A DNA stretch of 54,028 bases, taken from positions 1 to 54,028 of the forward strand of contig NZ_CAINTR010000051.1 in the NCBI RefSeq assembly GCF_903853455.1. The letters run 5' to 3'. Below the pieces are notes generated by a model, which saw only the letters and a program-made list of their open reading frames with translations, ran no database searches and was not told the DNA's origin. Origin of the DNA: an uncultured Magnetospirillum sp. Lineage in GTDB: Bacteria > Pseudomonadota > Alphaproteobacteria > Rhodospirillales > Magnetospirillaceae. Positions 19,579 to 29,976 of this stretch are shown piece by piece (position 1 is the first letter of the stretch; every line of letters begins with the position of its first letter). The translations under genes and the position numbers were made by a program.

Positions 19579-21636
19579 TCATCCCTCGACCTTCGAGAAG
19601 TCGGCCAGCCGGCCCATGGCGCTGACGATCAGGGCCAGCAGGCGCAGGCGGTTGACGCGCAAGGCCGGCTCGTCGGCATTGACCGTCACCTTGTCGAAAA
19701 AGGCGTCCAGCGGCCGGCGCAGCGTGGCCAGGGCGGCCATGGCGGCGGCGAAGTCCTCGGTGGCCAAAGCATTCTTTACCGCTTGGTCGACATCTCTCAA
19801 GGCGAACTCAAGCGCCTTCTCTTCGTCCTGGTGCAGCAACTGAATGTCCGGCCAGCCGTCCACCGGCTTGCCGTCCTTCTTCTCTTCGATGCGCACGATA
19901 TTGGCGGCGCGGCGATAGGCCACCAGCAGATTGGCGCCGTCGTCCGATGCCAGGAAGGCGCCCAGCGCCTCGACCCGCGCCAGCAGCCGCACCAGATCGT
20001 CCTCTCCCCCCAGGCTGAAGATGGCGTTGATCAGGTCGTGGCGGACGCCCTTCTCCTTCAAGGCTACCGTCAGGCGGTCGGCGAAGAAGGACAAGAGGTC
20101 GGCGCCATCGCCATCGCCCTCCAACCCCTCATAGCTTTTGCGGGCGGTCGCGAAGATCCCCAGCAGCGGCAGCCGCAACCCGTTCTCCACCACCAGCCGG
20201 ATGACGCCGAGGGCGGCGCGGCGGAGGGCGAAGGGGTCCTTGGAGCCGGTGGGTTTTTCGTTGATGGCGAAGAAGCCGACCAGGGAGTCGATCTTGTCGG
20301 CCAGCGACACCGCCACCGACACCAGGGCGGTGGGGCAGGAATCGTTGGGGCCCAGGGGGGAATAATGCTCGGCGATGGCATTGGCCACCTCGGGCGGCAG
20401 GCCGTCGTTGAGGGCGTAGTAGCGGCCCATGATGCCTTGGAGTTCGGGGAACTCGCCCACCATCTCCGCCGACAGGTCGGCCTTGCACAGGGTGGCGGCC
20501 ACCAGGGCGTGGGTCTTCGCCTCCAACTCCAGGAAGGGCATGGCGCCGACTAGGTTCTGGATGCGGATCACCTTGTCGGCCAGGGTGCCGAGCTTGGCGT
20601 AGAACAGCCGCTCGTCCAGCTTGCCCAGGCGGCTTTGCAGGGAGTGCTTGCGGTCGGTGTCCCAGAAAAACTTGGCGTCGGACAGCCGCGCCCGCAGCAC
20701 CCGCTGATTGCCGGCGACGACGGCCTTGCCGCCGTCCAAGGCCTCCATGTTGGAGATGACGACGAAGCGCGGCGCCAGGGTGCCGTCGGCCTTCAGCAGG
20801 GAGAAGTATTTCTGATGGCTGCGCATGGAGGTGATCAGCACCTCGGCCGGCACGTCCATGAAACTGTCGTCGATGGAACCGATCAGCGGCACCGGCCATT
20901 CCACCAGACCGGTGACCTCGGCCAGCAAGCCGTCATCGGCTTTGAGCGTCAACCCCTCGGCGGCGGCCAGGGATTCGGCCCCCGACAGGATGGCGTGGCG
21001 GCGCTCGACCGGGTCGAGCATCACCTTGGCATGGCGCAGCTTGGCGAGGTAGTCGGCGAAGTCCTTGACGCGGAAGGTCTCGGGGGCGAGGAAGCGGTGG
21101 CCGGCGGTCAGATCACCGGCGGCGACCGGGCCGAAGCTCACCGGCACCACCGCGCCGTCCAGCAGGCAGAGGATCGACTGCACCGGGCGCACCCAGCGGA
21201 CGCTGTTGCTTCCCCAGCGCATGGATTTGGGCCAAGGGAAACCGGCCATGGTCTCCTCGATGACCTCCTTCAGCACGGCGTCGGTGGGGCGGCCCTTGCG
21301 GTTGATGACCGCGAAGTAGAACACGCCCTTGCCGGTGTCGCGCTGTTCCAACTGATCCACGGCCATGCCGGTGGACTTGAGGAAACCGTCCATGGCCTGG
21401 GCGGGCGAGCCGACGCGGGGGCCGCGCTTTTCCTCGGACACGTCGGGACCGGCCAGCGGCAGCCCCTCGATCACCAGCACCAGCCGGCGCGGCGTCACAT
21501 AGGACCGCGCCGCCTCGAAGGTGATGCCGTTCTTGGCCAAGCCATCGGACACCAGCTTGTGGAGGTCCTCGGCGGCGCGCGCCTGCATGCGGGCGGGGAT
21601 TTCCTCGCTGTTAATTTCCAGCAGCAACTCGGCCAT
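19579..21636 (-). CDS. glyS: Glycyl-tRNA synthetase beta subunit
   Basis: The 685-residue subunit of the bacterial alpha2beta2 glycyl-tRNA synthetase begins [17 protein letters not shown], the conserved GlyS start, and contains an HD-like region and a C-terminal anticodon-binding domain ending [22 protein letters not shown]. It is needed for tRNA-Gly binding and aminoacylation together with GlyQ. It starts three bases after the glyQ stop, so the two are translationally coupled. Confidence 0.96.
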   Translation of the reverse strand: MAELLLEINSEEIPARMQARAAEDLHKLVSDGLAKNGITFEAARSYVTPRRLVLVIEGLPLAGPDVSEEKRGPRVGSPAQAMDGFLKSTGMAVDQLEQRDTGKGVFYFAVINRKGRPTDAVLKEVIEETMAGFPWPKSMRWGSNSVRWVRPVQSILCLLDGAVVPVSFGPVAAGDLTAGHRFLAPETFRVKDFADYLAKLRHAKVMLDPVERRHAILSGAESLAAAEGLTLKADDGLLAEVTGLVEWPVPLIGSIDDSFMDVPAEVLITSMRSHQKYFSLLKADGTLAPRFVVISNMEALDGGKAVVAGNQRVLRARLSDAKFFWDTDRKHSLQSRLGKLDERLFYAKLGTLADKVIRIQNLVGAMPFLELEAKTHALVAATLCKADLSAEMVGEFPELQGIMGRYYALNDGLPPEVANAIAEHYSPLGPNDSCPTALVSVAVSLADKIDSLVGFFAINEKPTGSKDPFALRRAALGVIRLVVENGLRLPLLGIFATARKSYEGLEGDGDGADLLSFFADRLTVALKEKGVRHDLINAIFSLGGEDDLVRLLARVEALGAFLASDDGANLLVAYRRAANIVRIEEKKDGKPVDGWPDIQLLHQDEEKALEFALRDVDQAVKNALATEDFAAAMAALATLRRPLDAFFDKVTVNADEPALRVNRLRLLALIVSAMGRLADFSKVEG

Positions 21637-21639
21637 GAT

Positions 21640-22521
21640 CTAAGCCACCTTGGGAGAACGAGACGCCAGCCAGCCTTCGCAGCAGGCTTTGGCCAGGGCG
21701 CGGACGCGGCCGATATAGGCTTGACGCTCGGTGACCGAGATCACGCCGCGCGCGTCCAGCAGGTTGAAGCGGTGGCTGGCCTTGATGCACTGGTCATAGG
21801 CGGGCAGGGCCAGCTTGGCCTCCAGCAGGCTTTGACACTCCTTCTCGGCGTCGAGGAAGTGTTGCAGCAGCATCTCGGTATTGGCGTACTCGAAATTGTG
21901 GGCCGAGTATTCCTTCTCGGCCTGGAGGAACACCTCGCCGTAAGACACGCCGTCGCCGTTGAAGTCCAGGTCGTAGACGTTCTCGACGCCTTGGATATAC
22001 ATGGCAAGGCGCTCCAGCCCGTAGGTCAGTTCCACCGCCACCGGGTCGCATTCGATGCCGCCGACCTGCTGGAAATAGGTGAACTGGGTCACCTCCATGC
22101 CGTCGCACCACACTTCCCAACCCAGGCCCCAGGCCCCCAGCGTCGGGCTTTCCCAGTCGTCCTCGACGAAGCGGATGTCGTGGGCCAGCGGGTCGATGCC
22201 GAGGCGGCGCAAGGACTCCAGATACAGCTCCTGGGCATTCTGCGGGCTGGGCTTCAGCAGCGCCTGGAACTGGTAGTAATGCTGGAGGCGGTTGGGGTTC
22301 TCGCCATAGCGGCCGTCCTTGGGCCGGCGCGACGGCTGGACATAGGCGCATTTCCACTTGTCCGGCCCCAACGCCCTGAGCGTGGTGGCGGGATGGAAGG
22401 TGCCAGCCCCGACTTCCATGTCGTAGGGCTGGAGAATCAGGCAGCCCTGCTCGGCCCAGAAGGCCTGCAAGGTAAGAATCAGGCTTTGGAAGCTGGGCTT
22501 CTTGGCGCCGCTTATGCCCAT
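21640..22521 (-). CDS. glyQ: Glycyl-tRNA synthetase alpha subunit
   Basis: The 293-residue catalytic subunit (class II aminoacyl-tRNA synthetase) contains [35 protein letters not shown], the R-rich motif 2 region [19 protein letters not shown], and the [18 protein letters not shown] motif 3 region. I place the start at the ATG at 22521 (MGISGAKK). The frame stays open upstream for 67 codons, but that part is partly encoded by repeat copy D and has no GlyQ homology. It is the first gene of glyQ-glyS-ppdK. Confidence 0.95.
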   Translation of the reverse strand: MGISGAKKPSFQSLILTLQAFWAEQGCLILQPYDMEVGAGTFHPATTLRALGPDKWKCAYVQPSRRPKDGRYGENPNRLQHYYQFQALLKPSPQNAQELYLESLRRLGIDPLAHDIRFVEDDWESPTLGAWGLGWEVWCDGMEVTQFTYFQQVGGIECDPVAVELTYGLERLAMYIQGVENVYDLDFNGDGVSYGEVFLQAEKEYSAHNFEYANTEMLLQHFLDAEKECQSLLEAKLALPAYDQCIKASHRFNLLDARGVISVTERQAYIGRVRALAKACCEGWLASRSPKVA

Positions 22522-22606
22522 GGGAATCCGCCGTTCGGAAGGGGGTCGCAACAAAACTGCCGCAACCCTAACGGCGGGGTCGGAGCCGGTCAAGGGGAGG
22601 AGAGTC

Positions 22607-22716
22607 TGTTTGTCCCTCAGTCGCCGGGCGCCCTGCATTTGCAGGGCTTGGCTTTCGCCGCATGAGCGGCGCCGGGCTTTGCCCGCAACTCCGAGCGAAT
22701 AAAATTCGCTCGTCGG
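22607..22716. repeat. Structured dispersed repeat, copy D (reverse orientation)
   Basis: Read on the minus strand this copy has the order seen elsewhere: a first stem (22692-22700 with 22704-22712), a stem around a CAT loop (22656-22661 with 22666-22671), a third stem (22631-22636 with 22641-22646), then CGCCCGGCGACTGAGGGAC, which is shared with copy C. Stem sequences differ from the other copies while pairing is kept. It lies between the CoA-transferase stop and glyQ. Confidence 0.7.
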
Positions 22717-22718
22717 AA

Positions 22719-23939
22719 TCACACCACTCCGCTTCGACGCAATGCCGCCACCGCGTCGGAGTCCAGCCCCAGCATCTGTCCTAGAACCTCCTCGGTGTGC
22801 TGGCCCAGCAGCGGCGGACCGCGGTCATAGGTCACCGGCGAGGCCGACAGGCGCAAGGGACTGGCCACGGTGGGCAGGGTTCCGGTCAGCGGGTGGGGGA
22901 CGTCCTGGCGGATGGCGCGGGCCTGGACCTGGGGGTCTTCGAACACCTTGTCCACGGTGTTGATGGGGCCGCAGGGCACTTGGCGGGCCTCCAAGGTGGC
23001 CAGCAGGGCGGCGCTGGCGAAGCGGCGGGTCTCGGCCTCGATCAGCGGAATCAGGATGGCGCGGTTGACCACGCGCGCCCGGTTGGTGGCGAAGCGCTCG
23101 TCCTCGGCCCATTCCGGGTGGCCCAGCTCTTCGGCCAGCTTGGCGAACTGGCCGTCATTGCCCACCGCGATGATCAGATGGCCGTCGGCGGTGGGGACGC
23201 TCTGATAGGGCACGATGGCGGCATGGCCGTTGCCGGCCCGGCCGGGCGCGGTGCCGCTGACCAGGTAGGTCTGGGCCTGATTGGCCAGCACCGAGACCTG
23301 CACGTCCAGCAGCGCCATGTCGATATGCTGGCCCTTGCCGGTGCGGTGGCGCTGCATCAGCGCCGCCTCGACGGCGATGACCGCGTGCAGGCCGGTGACC
23401 AGATCGGCCACGGCGATGCCGGCCTTCTGGGGGCCGCCGCCGGGGCGGTCGTCGCGCTCGCCGGTGACGCTCATCAGCCCGCCCATGGCCTGGATCATGA
23501 AGTCGTAGCCGGCGCGTGGGGCATAGGGGCCGGTCTGGCCGAAGCCGGTGATGGAGCAGTAGACCAGGCGCGGATTGATCGCCGCCAGCGAATCGTAGTC
23601 GAGGCCGAACTTCCTAAGACCGCCCAGCTTGTAGTTCTCCACCAGCACGTCGGCCTTGGCCGCCAGCCGGCGCAGGATGTCCTGGCCCTCCGGCGTCGCC
23701 ATATCGACGGTGATGGAGCGCTTGCCACGATTGGCCGCCAGGTAATAGGCGGAATCGCCGCGCTCTCCCGTGACCGGATCGGCGAGGAAGGGAGGCCCCC
23801 AGCCACGGGTGTCGTCGCCTTCTCCGGGCTTTTCCACCTTGATGACGTCGGCCCCCAGATCGGCCAGCATCTGGGTGCACCACGGCCCCGCCAGCACCCG
23901 GCTGAGATCGAGGACGAGAATATCGTCGAGCGCCCGCAT
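22719..23939 (-). CDS. CaiB/BaiF-type class III CoA-transferase
   Basis: The 406-residue protein shows family III features: [36 protein letters not shown] at the N-terminus, [11 protein letters not shown], the catalytic aspartate in [16 protein letters not shown], and [10 protein letters not shown]. It moves CoA between acyl groups such as formyl/oxalate, succinyl/dicarboxylate or carnitine-type substrates; the substrate cannot be read from sequence. The ATG at 23939 follows GGGGGAGAG. It is the last gene of the minus-strand catabolic block and separated from it by a MITE-like repeat, so it may have its own promoter. Confidence 0.88.
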   Translation of the reverse strand: MRALDDILVLDLSRVLAGPWCTQMLADLGADVIKVEKPGEGDDTRGWGPPFLADPVTGERGDSAYYLAANRGKRSITVDMATPEGQDILRRLAAKADVLVENYKLGGLRKFGLDYDSLAAINPRLVYCSITGFGQTGPYAPRAGYDFMIQAMGGLMSVTGERDDRPGGGPQKAGIAVADLVTGLHAVIAVEAALMQRHRTGKGQHIDMALLDVQVSVLANQAQTYLVSGTAPGRAGNGHAAIVPYQSVPTADGHLIIAVGNDGQFAKLAEELGHPEWAEDERFATNRARVVNRAILIPLIEAETRRFASAALLATLEARQVPCGPINTVDKVFEDPQVQARAIRQDVPHPLTGTLPTVASPLRLSASPVTYDRGPPLLGQHTEEVLGQMLGLDSDAVAALRRSGVV

Positions 23940-23986
23940 GGTCTTTATCTCTCCCCCAACAGACCGCAAAATCCGCCACCCTTCTC

Positions 23987-24095
23987 GTCGTCATTCCCGC
24001 GGAAGCGGGAATCCATGTGTCGGGAGGCTTATCTTCCGTGGCTCACATCAAACTTCGACCCACCATGGCCCCCCGCCTGCGCGGGGGTGACGACG
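23987..24095. repeat. MITE-like palindromic element with 8-bp terminal inverted repeats
   Basis: The ends CGTCGTCA (23987-23994) and TGACGACG (24088-24095) are inverted repeats. Next to each end is a hairpin: ATTCCCGC-GGAA-GCGGGAAT (23993-24012) and CCCCCGC-CTGC-GCGGGGG (24070-24087). Elements of this type (TCATTCCCGC...GCGGGGGTGACG) are widespread as non-autonomous intergenic repeats in proteobacteria. It fills the gap between the CoA-transferase start and the permease stop. Confidence 0.75.
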
Positions 24096-24106
24096 GAAAC
24101 AAGGCG

Positions 24107-25522
24107 CTAGCGCATCGCAAGAGTCAGGGCTGTCAGCCATCCCCCCTGCGCCACGAAGCAGGCCAGGGTGAACCAGCCGTTCCAGCCCAGCACGATGGTC
24201 TTGGCCGGCTTGCCCACCAGCTCGCCCAGCAGCATGGCCGAGGCGGTCAGGGTCGAGGAGTTGATGGACATGGACCAGCCGGCGATCAGCCCCAGCGCCA
24301 GCGATTCGGTGGCGATGGGAAGGTGGGGGGCGCTGTGCAGCGCCGAGGCCAGGATGGTGACGCTGACGATGGGGTTGATGCCGGCCAGCGCCGGCACCAC
24401 CACCGCGAACATGGCCAGGGCCGGCAGCACGACCGGCGGCAGGAAGGGGGCGGTGATGATGTTGCCCAGCACCTCCGGCGGCACCAGGGCGGAGAACAGG
24501 GTGCCGATGAAGCCGGCGCTGGACAGGATGGCGATTTCGGTGCGGTAGTTGGGGAAGGTCTCGGCCGCCTTGCGCACCACCCGCCGCCCCACCAGCAAGG
24601 ACCCGCGCTTGGTTCCCCAGTCCACGTACTGGCGGCCCAGCCAGACCAGCCCCACCAGCGGCGTCGACACCAGCATGGCCCGGCTGAGGGGAACCCCCAG
24701 CACGACTTCGAAGGCCATGGCGGTGAAGAACACCAGCAGCACCAGCCCGGTCACGCCCAACAGCGCCGCCACGTCGCGGGTCGGCTCGTGCGGCGGCACC
24801 AGATGGGCCAGGTGGGTCGGCGCGGTCAGCTTGTCCTCCAGCCAGCCCAGGCCGAGGATGATGATGCCGGTGGCGATGCCCAGCGGCAGCATGGAACTCC
24901 AGTGCAATTCGGGCAGGGCGGTCAGCAGCACCGCCAGCGAGATGGACAGCGGCGAGGCCAGCGGGGTGATGGAAAAGCCGCGCAGCAGGGCCAGCACCAT
25001 GCGGCGCTCGCGGATGTCGCGGATCTGGGCGTTGCCGCCGGCGCTGGCCAGTGAGTTGCGCTGCTTGATCATGATGCCGAGCAGGCTGAGCACGCCGATA
25101 TTGAGGATGATGCCGAACAGATAGCCGCCCAGGGTCAGCAGGGCGTAGCGCCGCCCCGGCCGCTGGTTGACGAAGAAGGCCGAACATCGGCTGACCAGCT
25201 TGGAGGTGCGCGCCGCCTCGCGCAGGAAGAACTGGTTGGCGAAGAAGGTGGCGAAGAAGGCGCCGGTGTCCAGCGACGACGCCACCACCTTGGTGGTGTC
25301 GCCGATCCCCGCCACCGCCGCCCAGACGGTGAGAAGTGCCGCGAGTCCGACCATGACGCGGGCGTTGTTGGCGATGCGGCTCCATTCCGCCGCGATATAG
25401 CCGATCAGCAGCAGCCGCGACACCCAGCGCAGCGCCTCCCACGGCACCAGCACATAGACCAGGACGCAGGCGATCATCCCCAGCAGGATCAGGGCGCTGA
25501 GACGGCTGCGGCGGAGCGTCAT
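24107..25522 (-). CDS. Polytopic membrane protein, putative permease
   Basis: The 471-residue protein has about ten to twelve hydrophobic segments (for example ALILLGMIACVLVYVLVPW, YLFGIILNIGVLSLLGIMI, PPVVLPALAMFAVVVPALAGINPIV). I cannot assign it to a named transporter family; the repeated small-residue segments GINPIVSVTILASAL and SMSINSSTLTASAML resemble substrate-binding loops of ion-transporter-superfamily carriers. Its start overlaps the nitronate monooxygenase stop by 4 bp (ATGA), so it is translationally coupled to that gene and probably works in the same pathway, for instance exporting or importing a related anion. Confidence 0.7.
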   Translation of the reverse strand: MTLRRSRLSALILLGMIACVLVYVLVPWEALRWVSRLLLIGYIAAEWSRIANNARVMVGLAALLTVWAAVAGIGDTTKVVASSLDTGAFFATFFANQFFLREAARTSKLVSRCSAFFVNQRPGRRYALLTLGGYLFGIILNIGVLSLLGIMIKQRNSLASAGGNAQIRDIRERRMVLALLRGFSITPLASPLSISLAVLLTALPELHWSSMLPLGIATGIIILGLGWLEDKLTAPTHLAHLVPPHEPTRDVAALLGVTGLVLLVFFTAMAFEVVLGVPLSRAMLVSTPLVGLVWLGRQYVDWGTKRGSLLVGRRVVRKAAETFPNYRTEIAILSSAGFIGTLFSALVPPEVLGNIITAPFLPPVVLPALAMFAVVVPALAGINPIVSVTILASALHSAPHLPIATESLALGLIAGWSMSINSSTLTASAMLLGELVGKPAKTIVLGWNGWFTLACFVAQGGWLTALTLAMR

Positions 25523-26502
25523 GGCGCCTCCAGGCGGGCGAGGCGGGCCAGGGCCGCGTCGGCCTCGGCTTCGAAGCGGCGGATGATGGCGGCCAGCGGC
25601 TCGACGCGGTCGGCGAAGGCCACCGCCTGGCCCACCGACAGGGCGGCCGTGCTCCAGTCGCCGGTTTCGTAGGCCTTGCGGCCGACCTTGCCGCTGATAT
25701 GGGGCAGCAGGGCCTCGATGCCGGCGCCGTCCTTCTCCAGCGCCTGCACCGTCTCGGTAGTGGCGTTGCGCAGCACCCGGGCGGTATTGCGCAGCGATTG
25801 CAGGATCAGGGTGGTTCCGGTCTCGTCGGATTCGATCAGCCGCTGCTTGTAGCCGTCATGGGCCCAGATCTCCTCGGCCACCAGGAAGCGGGTGCCGACC
25901 ACCACCCCGTCGGCACCCAGCGCCAGGGCGGCGACCAGATGGGCGCCGGTGCCGATGCCGCCGCCCACCAGCAGCGGAATGGACAGCTTGGATGCCGCCA
26001 CATTGGCCTGAACCATGGTGCCGACCATCTCCATGCCGGGATGGCCGCCGCATTCGGCCCCCACCACCGCCACCGCATCGACGCCGACGGCCTGGGCCTT
26101 GAGGGCGTATTTGACCGCCGGCACCTTGTGCACCACGGTGATGCCGGCGGCCTTCAGCGCCGGCAGGAAGGCTTCGGGGTTGCGGCCGGAGGTCTCGACG
26201 AAGCGCACCCCCTCGGCGACGATCAGGTCGAACACGCCTTGAGTCCGCTCGCCCGCCACCAGCTTGGGCAGCATGGAGACGTTGACTCCGAACGGCTTGC
26301 CCTCGGCCAGGTCGCGGCAGCGCCGGATGGCGTCGCGCAGATCCGCTTCCTCGGGGTAGCTGGCGGCGGTGATGAAGCCGCAGATGCCGGCCCGCGCCGC
26401 CGCCGCCACATAGTCGGGCGTCGCCAGCCATTGCAGCCCGCCGGCCAGCACCGGCAGGTCGATGCCGAACAACTCGGTGATTCGAGTGCGGAACCTAGGC
26501 AT
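25519..26502 (-). CDS. Nitronate monooxygenase-family FMN oxidoreductase
   Basis: The 327-residue TIM-barrel flavoprotein shows LPVLAGGLQWLATPDYVAAAARAG at the N-terminus, the catalytic His region GAECGGHPGMEMVGTM, and the FMN phosphate-binding LLVGGGIGTGAHL...ADGVVVGTRFL. The family oxidises alkyl nitronates, but close relatives act as 2-enoyl reductases or unknown oxidoreductases, so the substrate is open. It overlaps livF upstream by 8 bp and the permease downstream by 4 bp, inside one long operon with CoA-ester enzymes. Confidence 0.85.
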   Translation of the reverse strand: MPRFRTRITELFGIDLPVLAGGLQWLATPDYVAAAARAGICGFITAASYPEEADLRDAIRRCRDLAEGKPFGVNVSMLPKLVAGERTQGVFDLIVAEGVRFVETSGRNPEAFLPALKAAGITVVHKVPAVKYALKAQAVGVDAVAVVGAECGGHPGMEMVGTMVQANVAASKLSIPLLVGGGIGTGAHLVAALALGADGVVVGTRFLVAEEIWAHDGYKQRLIESDETGTTLILQSLRNTARVLRNATTETVQALEKDGAGIEALLPHISGKVGRKAYETGDWSTAALSVGQAVAFADRVEPLAAIIRRFEAEADAALARLARLEAP

Positions 26503-27203
26503 TCAGCGTATCCCGGGCGAAATAGAGATCATGCAGGTGGTGCAGGTCCACCGCCGCGGCGGCTTCCGATAGCACGACCTTGCCGCCCCTGACCAGATAG
26601 ACATGGTCGGCGATCTTCAGCGCCTTGTTGGTGTTCTGCTCCACCAGCACGATGGTGCGGCCTTCGTGGCGCAGACGGGCGAGGATGGCCATGACCTCGT
26701 CCACCACCACCGGCGCCAGACCCAGCGACGGCTCGTCCACCAGGATCAGCTCGGGCTCCTCCATGATGCCGCGTCCCATGGCCAGCATCTGGGCCTCGCC
26801 GCCCGACAGCGCGCCGGCCATCTGGTCGCGGCGCTCGTAGAGGCGGGGGAACATGTCGTAGACCAGTTTGAGGTTGGCTCCCGACCGCGCCCGGCATTTG
26901 GGCGGGAAGGCGCCCATCAGCAGGTTGTCGGCCACGCTCATGTCGCGGAACACCATGCGGCCCTCGGGGATCATGGCGATGCCGTTGCGGACCATGGTCC
27001 AGGTGGGCACATTGGTGGAGTCGACGCCCCGGTAGCGGACGCTGCCCGCGTCGGTCTTCACCAGCCCCATGATGGCGCGCAGCAAGGTGGTCTTGCCGCC
27101 GCCATTGGGGCCGAGGATGCAGGTGAGCTTGCCCTCCGCCACGGTCAGCGAGAGGTCCCACAGCACGTTGATCGAGCCATACCCGGCTCGCAGGGATTCG
27201 ACC

Positions 27204-27220
<17 letters not shown>
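26495..27220 (-). CDS. livF: Branched-chain-type ABC transporter ATPase LivF
   Basis: The 241-residue ATPase has Walker A GPNGGGKTTLL, signature LSGGEAQMLAMGR, Walker B LILVDEPSLGL and the switch His region VLVEQNT. The order LivK, H, M, G, F is that of high-affinity hydrophobic amino-acid and amide/aromatic-acid importers. It overlaps livG by 17 bp. Confidence 0.93.
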
Positions 27221-27909
<689 letters not shown>

Positions 27910-27920
<11 letters not shown>

Positions 27921-28875
27921 GGGAGGCCTCCTTGCGGGTGAATTTGGCGACCAGCAGCGGCATCAGGCCGCCGGGGCTGAACAGGATCATGGCGCCCAGC
28001 AGCACGCCCAGCACGATCTGATGCCCCTGGGGCAGGATCGCCTTGAACAGCAGTTGATCCACCAGATAGACCACCACCGCGCCCAGCAGCGGCCCGGTGA
28101 CGGTGCGGTAGCCGCCGAAGATGGCCGAGACGATGGCCAGGGTGGTCCACAACCCGGCGAAGGCGTAGTCCGGCTCCAGGAAGTTGATGTAATGGGCGTT
28201 GAAGGCCCCCACCACCCCGGTGATGAAGGCCGACACCATCAGCATCCAGGCCTTCAGCATGGTGGAGTTGACTCCCACCACCTTGGTGGCATCCTCGCTG
28301 TCGTGCATGGCCTTCAGGGCCAGGCCGTAGGGGCTGCGGCGGATCAGCTGATAGCCCGTCATGGCCAGCAGGACGATGGTCAGGATGACGAAATAGCCGC
28401 CCAGCTTGGAGCCGAAATCGATCCCCAGCACCATGGGCAGGCGCGGAATCGACAGCAGGCCGGCGGCACCGCCGGTGACGCTTTTCAACTCGGTGGCCAG
28501 GATGCGGAAGATCTCGGCATAGGCCAGGATGGCCAGGGCGAAGTAGGGGCCGCGCAGGCGCAGCGCCGGCATGGTGGCGACCGAGGCGATGGCGGCGCCC
28601 ACGCCCGCCGCCAGCATGGCGGGGAAGACCGGCCAGCCGGCGCGCATGGTCAGCAGCGCCGACACATAGGCTCCCACCCCGAAGAAGGCGGCATGGCCGA
28701 AGCTGACCATGCCTCCCAGATTGCCCAGCAGCGCCCAGGCGACGCTGATGCCGCCGATGGTCAGCGAGGCGACGATCAGCCCGATCACATAGGGGTTGCC
28801 GCCCAGCGCCAGCGGCACCGCGCCATAGGCCAGGACGAGAAAGATTGCGAGCTTGATGGCGTTGGTCATGATCAT
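27910..28875 (-). CDS. livM: Branched-chain-type ABC transporter permease LivM
   Basis: The permease of about 321 residues has the LivM pattern: NLGGMVSFGHAAFFGVGAYVSALL, LRLRGPYFALAILAYAEIFRIL, TGGAAGL, then the cytoplasmic loop RRSPYGLALKAMHDSEDATKVVGVN, which contacts the ATPase. I start at the ATG at 28875, which overlaps the livH stop (ATGA); a second ATG at 28869 is equally possible. The frame upstream of this start lies on livH and is not part of the gene. Confidence 0.92.
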
Positions 28876-29747
28876 CCCCGCCGCTTGGCGCGGCCGAACA
28901 GGCCGGACGGCATCAACAACAGAACCACCAGGAACAGCACCATGCCGGCCAGTTCCTGGAGGGCGGAGGAGGCGATGGTCACCGTCAGGCTTTCCACCAC
29001 TCCCAGCAGCACCGCCCCCAGCAGCACGCCGGGCACCGAGCCGATGCCGGCCAGGACGGTGATGATGAAGGCCTTGACCGTCAGGTTGTGGCCCAGCGAG
29101 GGCTGGATCACCTTGGCGGTGTAAAGCGCCAGCCCCGACACGGTGGCCAGCAGCCCCGCCACCGCGAAGGACAGGATCTCGGTCAGCCGGGGATCGACCC
29201 CCATCAGCTTGGCGGCGTCGCGGTTGGAGGCCACCGCGCGAAGGGCGCGGCCGTACCAGGTCTTTTCCAGCCACCACCAGACCGCCCCCACCAGCACCAC
29301 CCCGGCCCCGGCGAACACCAGCTCCGCCTGCATGGCGAACAGGGTGTCGAACAGGATGACGGCGTCGTGATACCACGGCGTGGTGGCGGAATGGATGTCG
29401 GCCGACCAGATCATCAGCATGGCGTTGGTCAGGATGACGCCGATGCCGAAGGTGAGGATCAGCGAGTTCAGCTCGCGGTCCTTCTTGATCAGGCTGATCA
29501 GATAGTAGACCACCATATTGGCGGCGATCACCACCATCAGGGCCAGCGGCAGCGAGGCCAGCGGATCGAGTCCCAGCCGCTCCTCGGCGGTATAGCTGAC
29601 ATAGGCGCCCAGCAGGACAAGCTCGCCATGGGCGAGGTTGATCACCCGCATGGTTCCGAACACCAGCGCCAGCCCGAGGGCGATCAGCGCGTAATAGGCG
29701 CCGGACAGGAGTCCCGAGAACAGGGACTGGGCGATAAGGTCGATCAT
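28872..29747 (-). CDS. livH: Branched-chain-type ABC transporter permease LivH
   Basis: The 291-residue permease shows GLLSGAYYALIALGLALVFGTMRVINLAHGELVLLGAY, the conserved LivH N-terminus, and AVASNRDAAKLMGVDPRLTEILSFAVAGLLA with the EAA-like loop. It is separated from livK by a 186-bp MITE-like palindrome (29773-29958), which is unusual for a tightly packed transport operon and may act as an mRNA stabiliser or attenuator. Confidence 0.92.
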   Translation of the reverse strand: MIDLIAQSLFSGLLSGAYYALIALGLALVFGTMRVINLAHGELVLLGAYVSYTAEERLGLDPLASLPLALMVVIAANMVVYYLISLIKKDRELNSLILTFGIGVILTNAMLMIWSADIHSATTPWYHDAVILFDTLFAMQAELVFAGAGVVLVGAVWWWLEKTWYGRALRAVASNRDAAKLMGVDPRLTEILSFAVAGLLATVSGLALYTAKVIQPSLGHNLTVKAFIITVLAGIGSVPGVLLGAVLLGVVESLTVTIASSALQELAGMVLFLVVLLLMPSGLFGRAKRRG

Positions 29748-29772
29748 CGGACGGTTACCGGAGATAGGGATT

Positions 29773-29958
29773 CCCTCGCCCGCTTGCGGGAGAGGGGGGA
29801 CCCGTCGCGACAGCGACGGGTGGGTGAGGGCGGCGCACCGCGAGGTGCGCCTCGTTTCGGCAAAGACGTTTGCGGAGGCAGGTCATGGGCGCGCCGACGC
29901 GCGCCGCCCTCACCCCGGCTCACTGCGTTCGCTCCCCTCTCCCGCAAGCGGGCGAGGG
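29773..29958. repeat. Nested palindromic MITE-like element between livK and livH
   Basis: A perfect 24-bp inverted repeat bounds the element (29773-29796 and 29935-29958). Inside it lie another 15-bp inverted pair (29822-29836 with 29901-29915) and two short hairpins (29800-29821 and 29833-29850). Repeats built on CCCTCGCCCGCTTGCGGGAG are widespread intergenic elements in proteobacteria. As RNA the whole unit could fold into one long rod directly after livK. Confidence 0.8.
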
Positions 29959-29976
29959 GCTCAAATGCGGCGAGGC

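Noticed and set aside
22522-22722. N-terminal extension of GlyQ by 67 residues
   Set aside because: It is encoded partly by repeat copy D and has no similarity to GlyQ, while the ATG at 22521 gives a normal-length protein.
28876-29376. Upstream extension of the livM reading frame
   Set aside because: The region encodes livH in another phase; LivM homology starts only at 28875.
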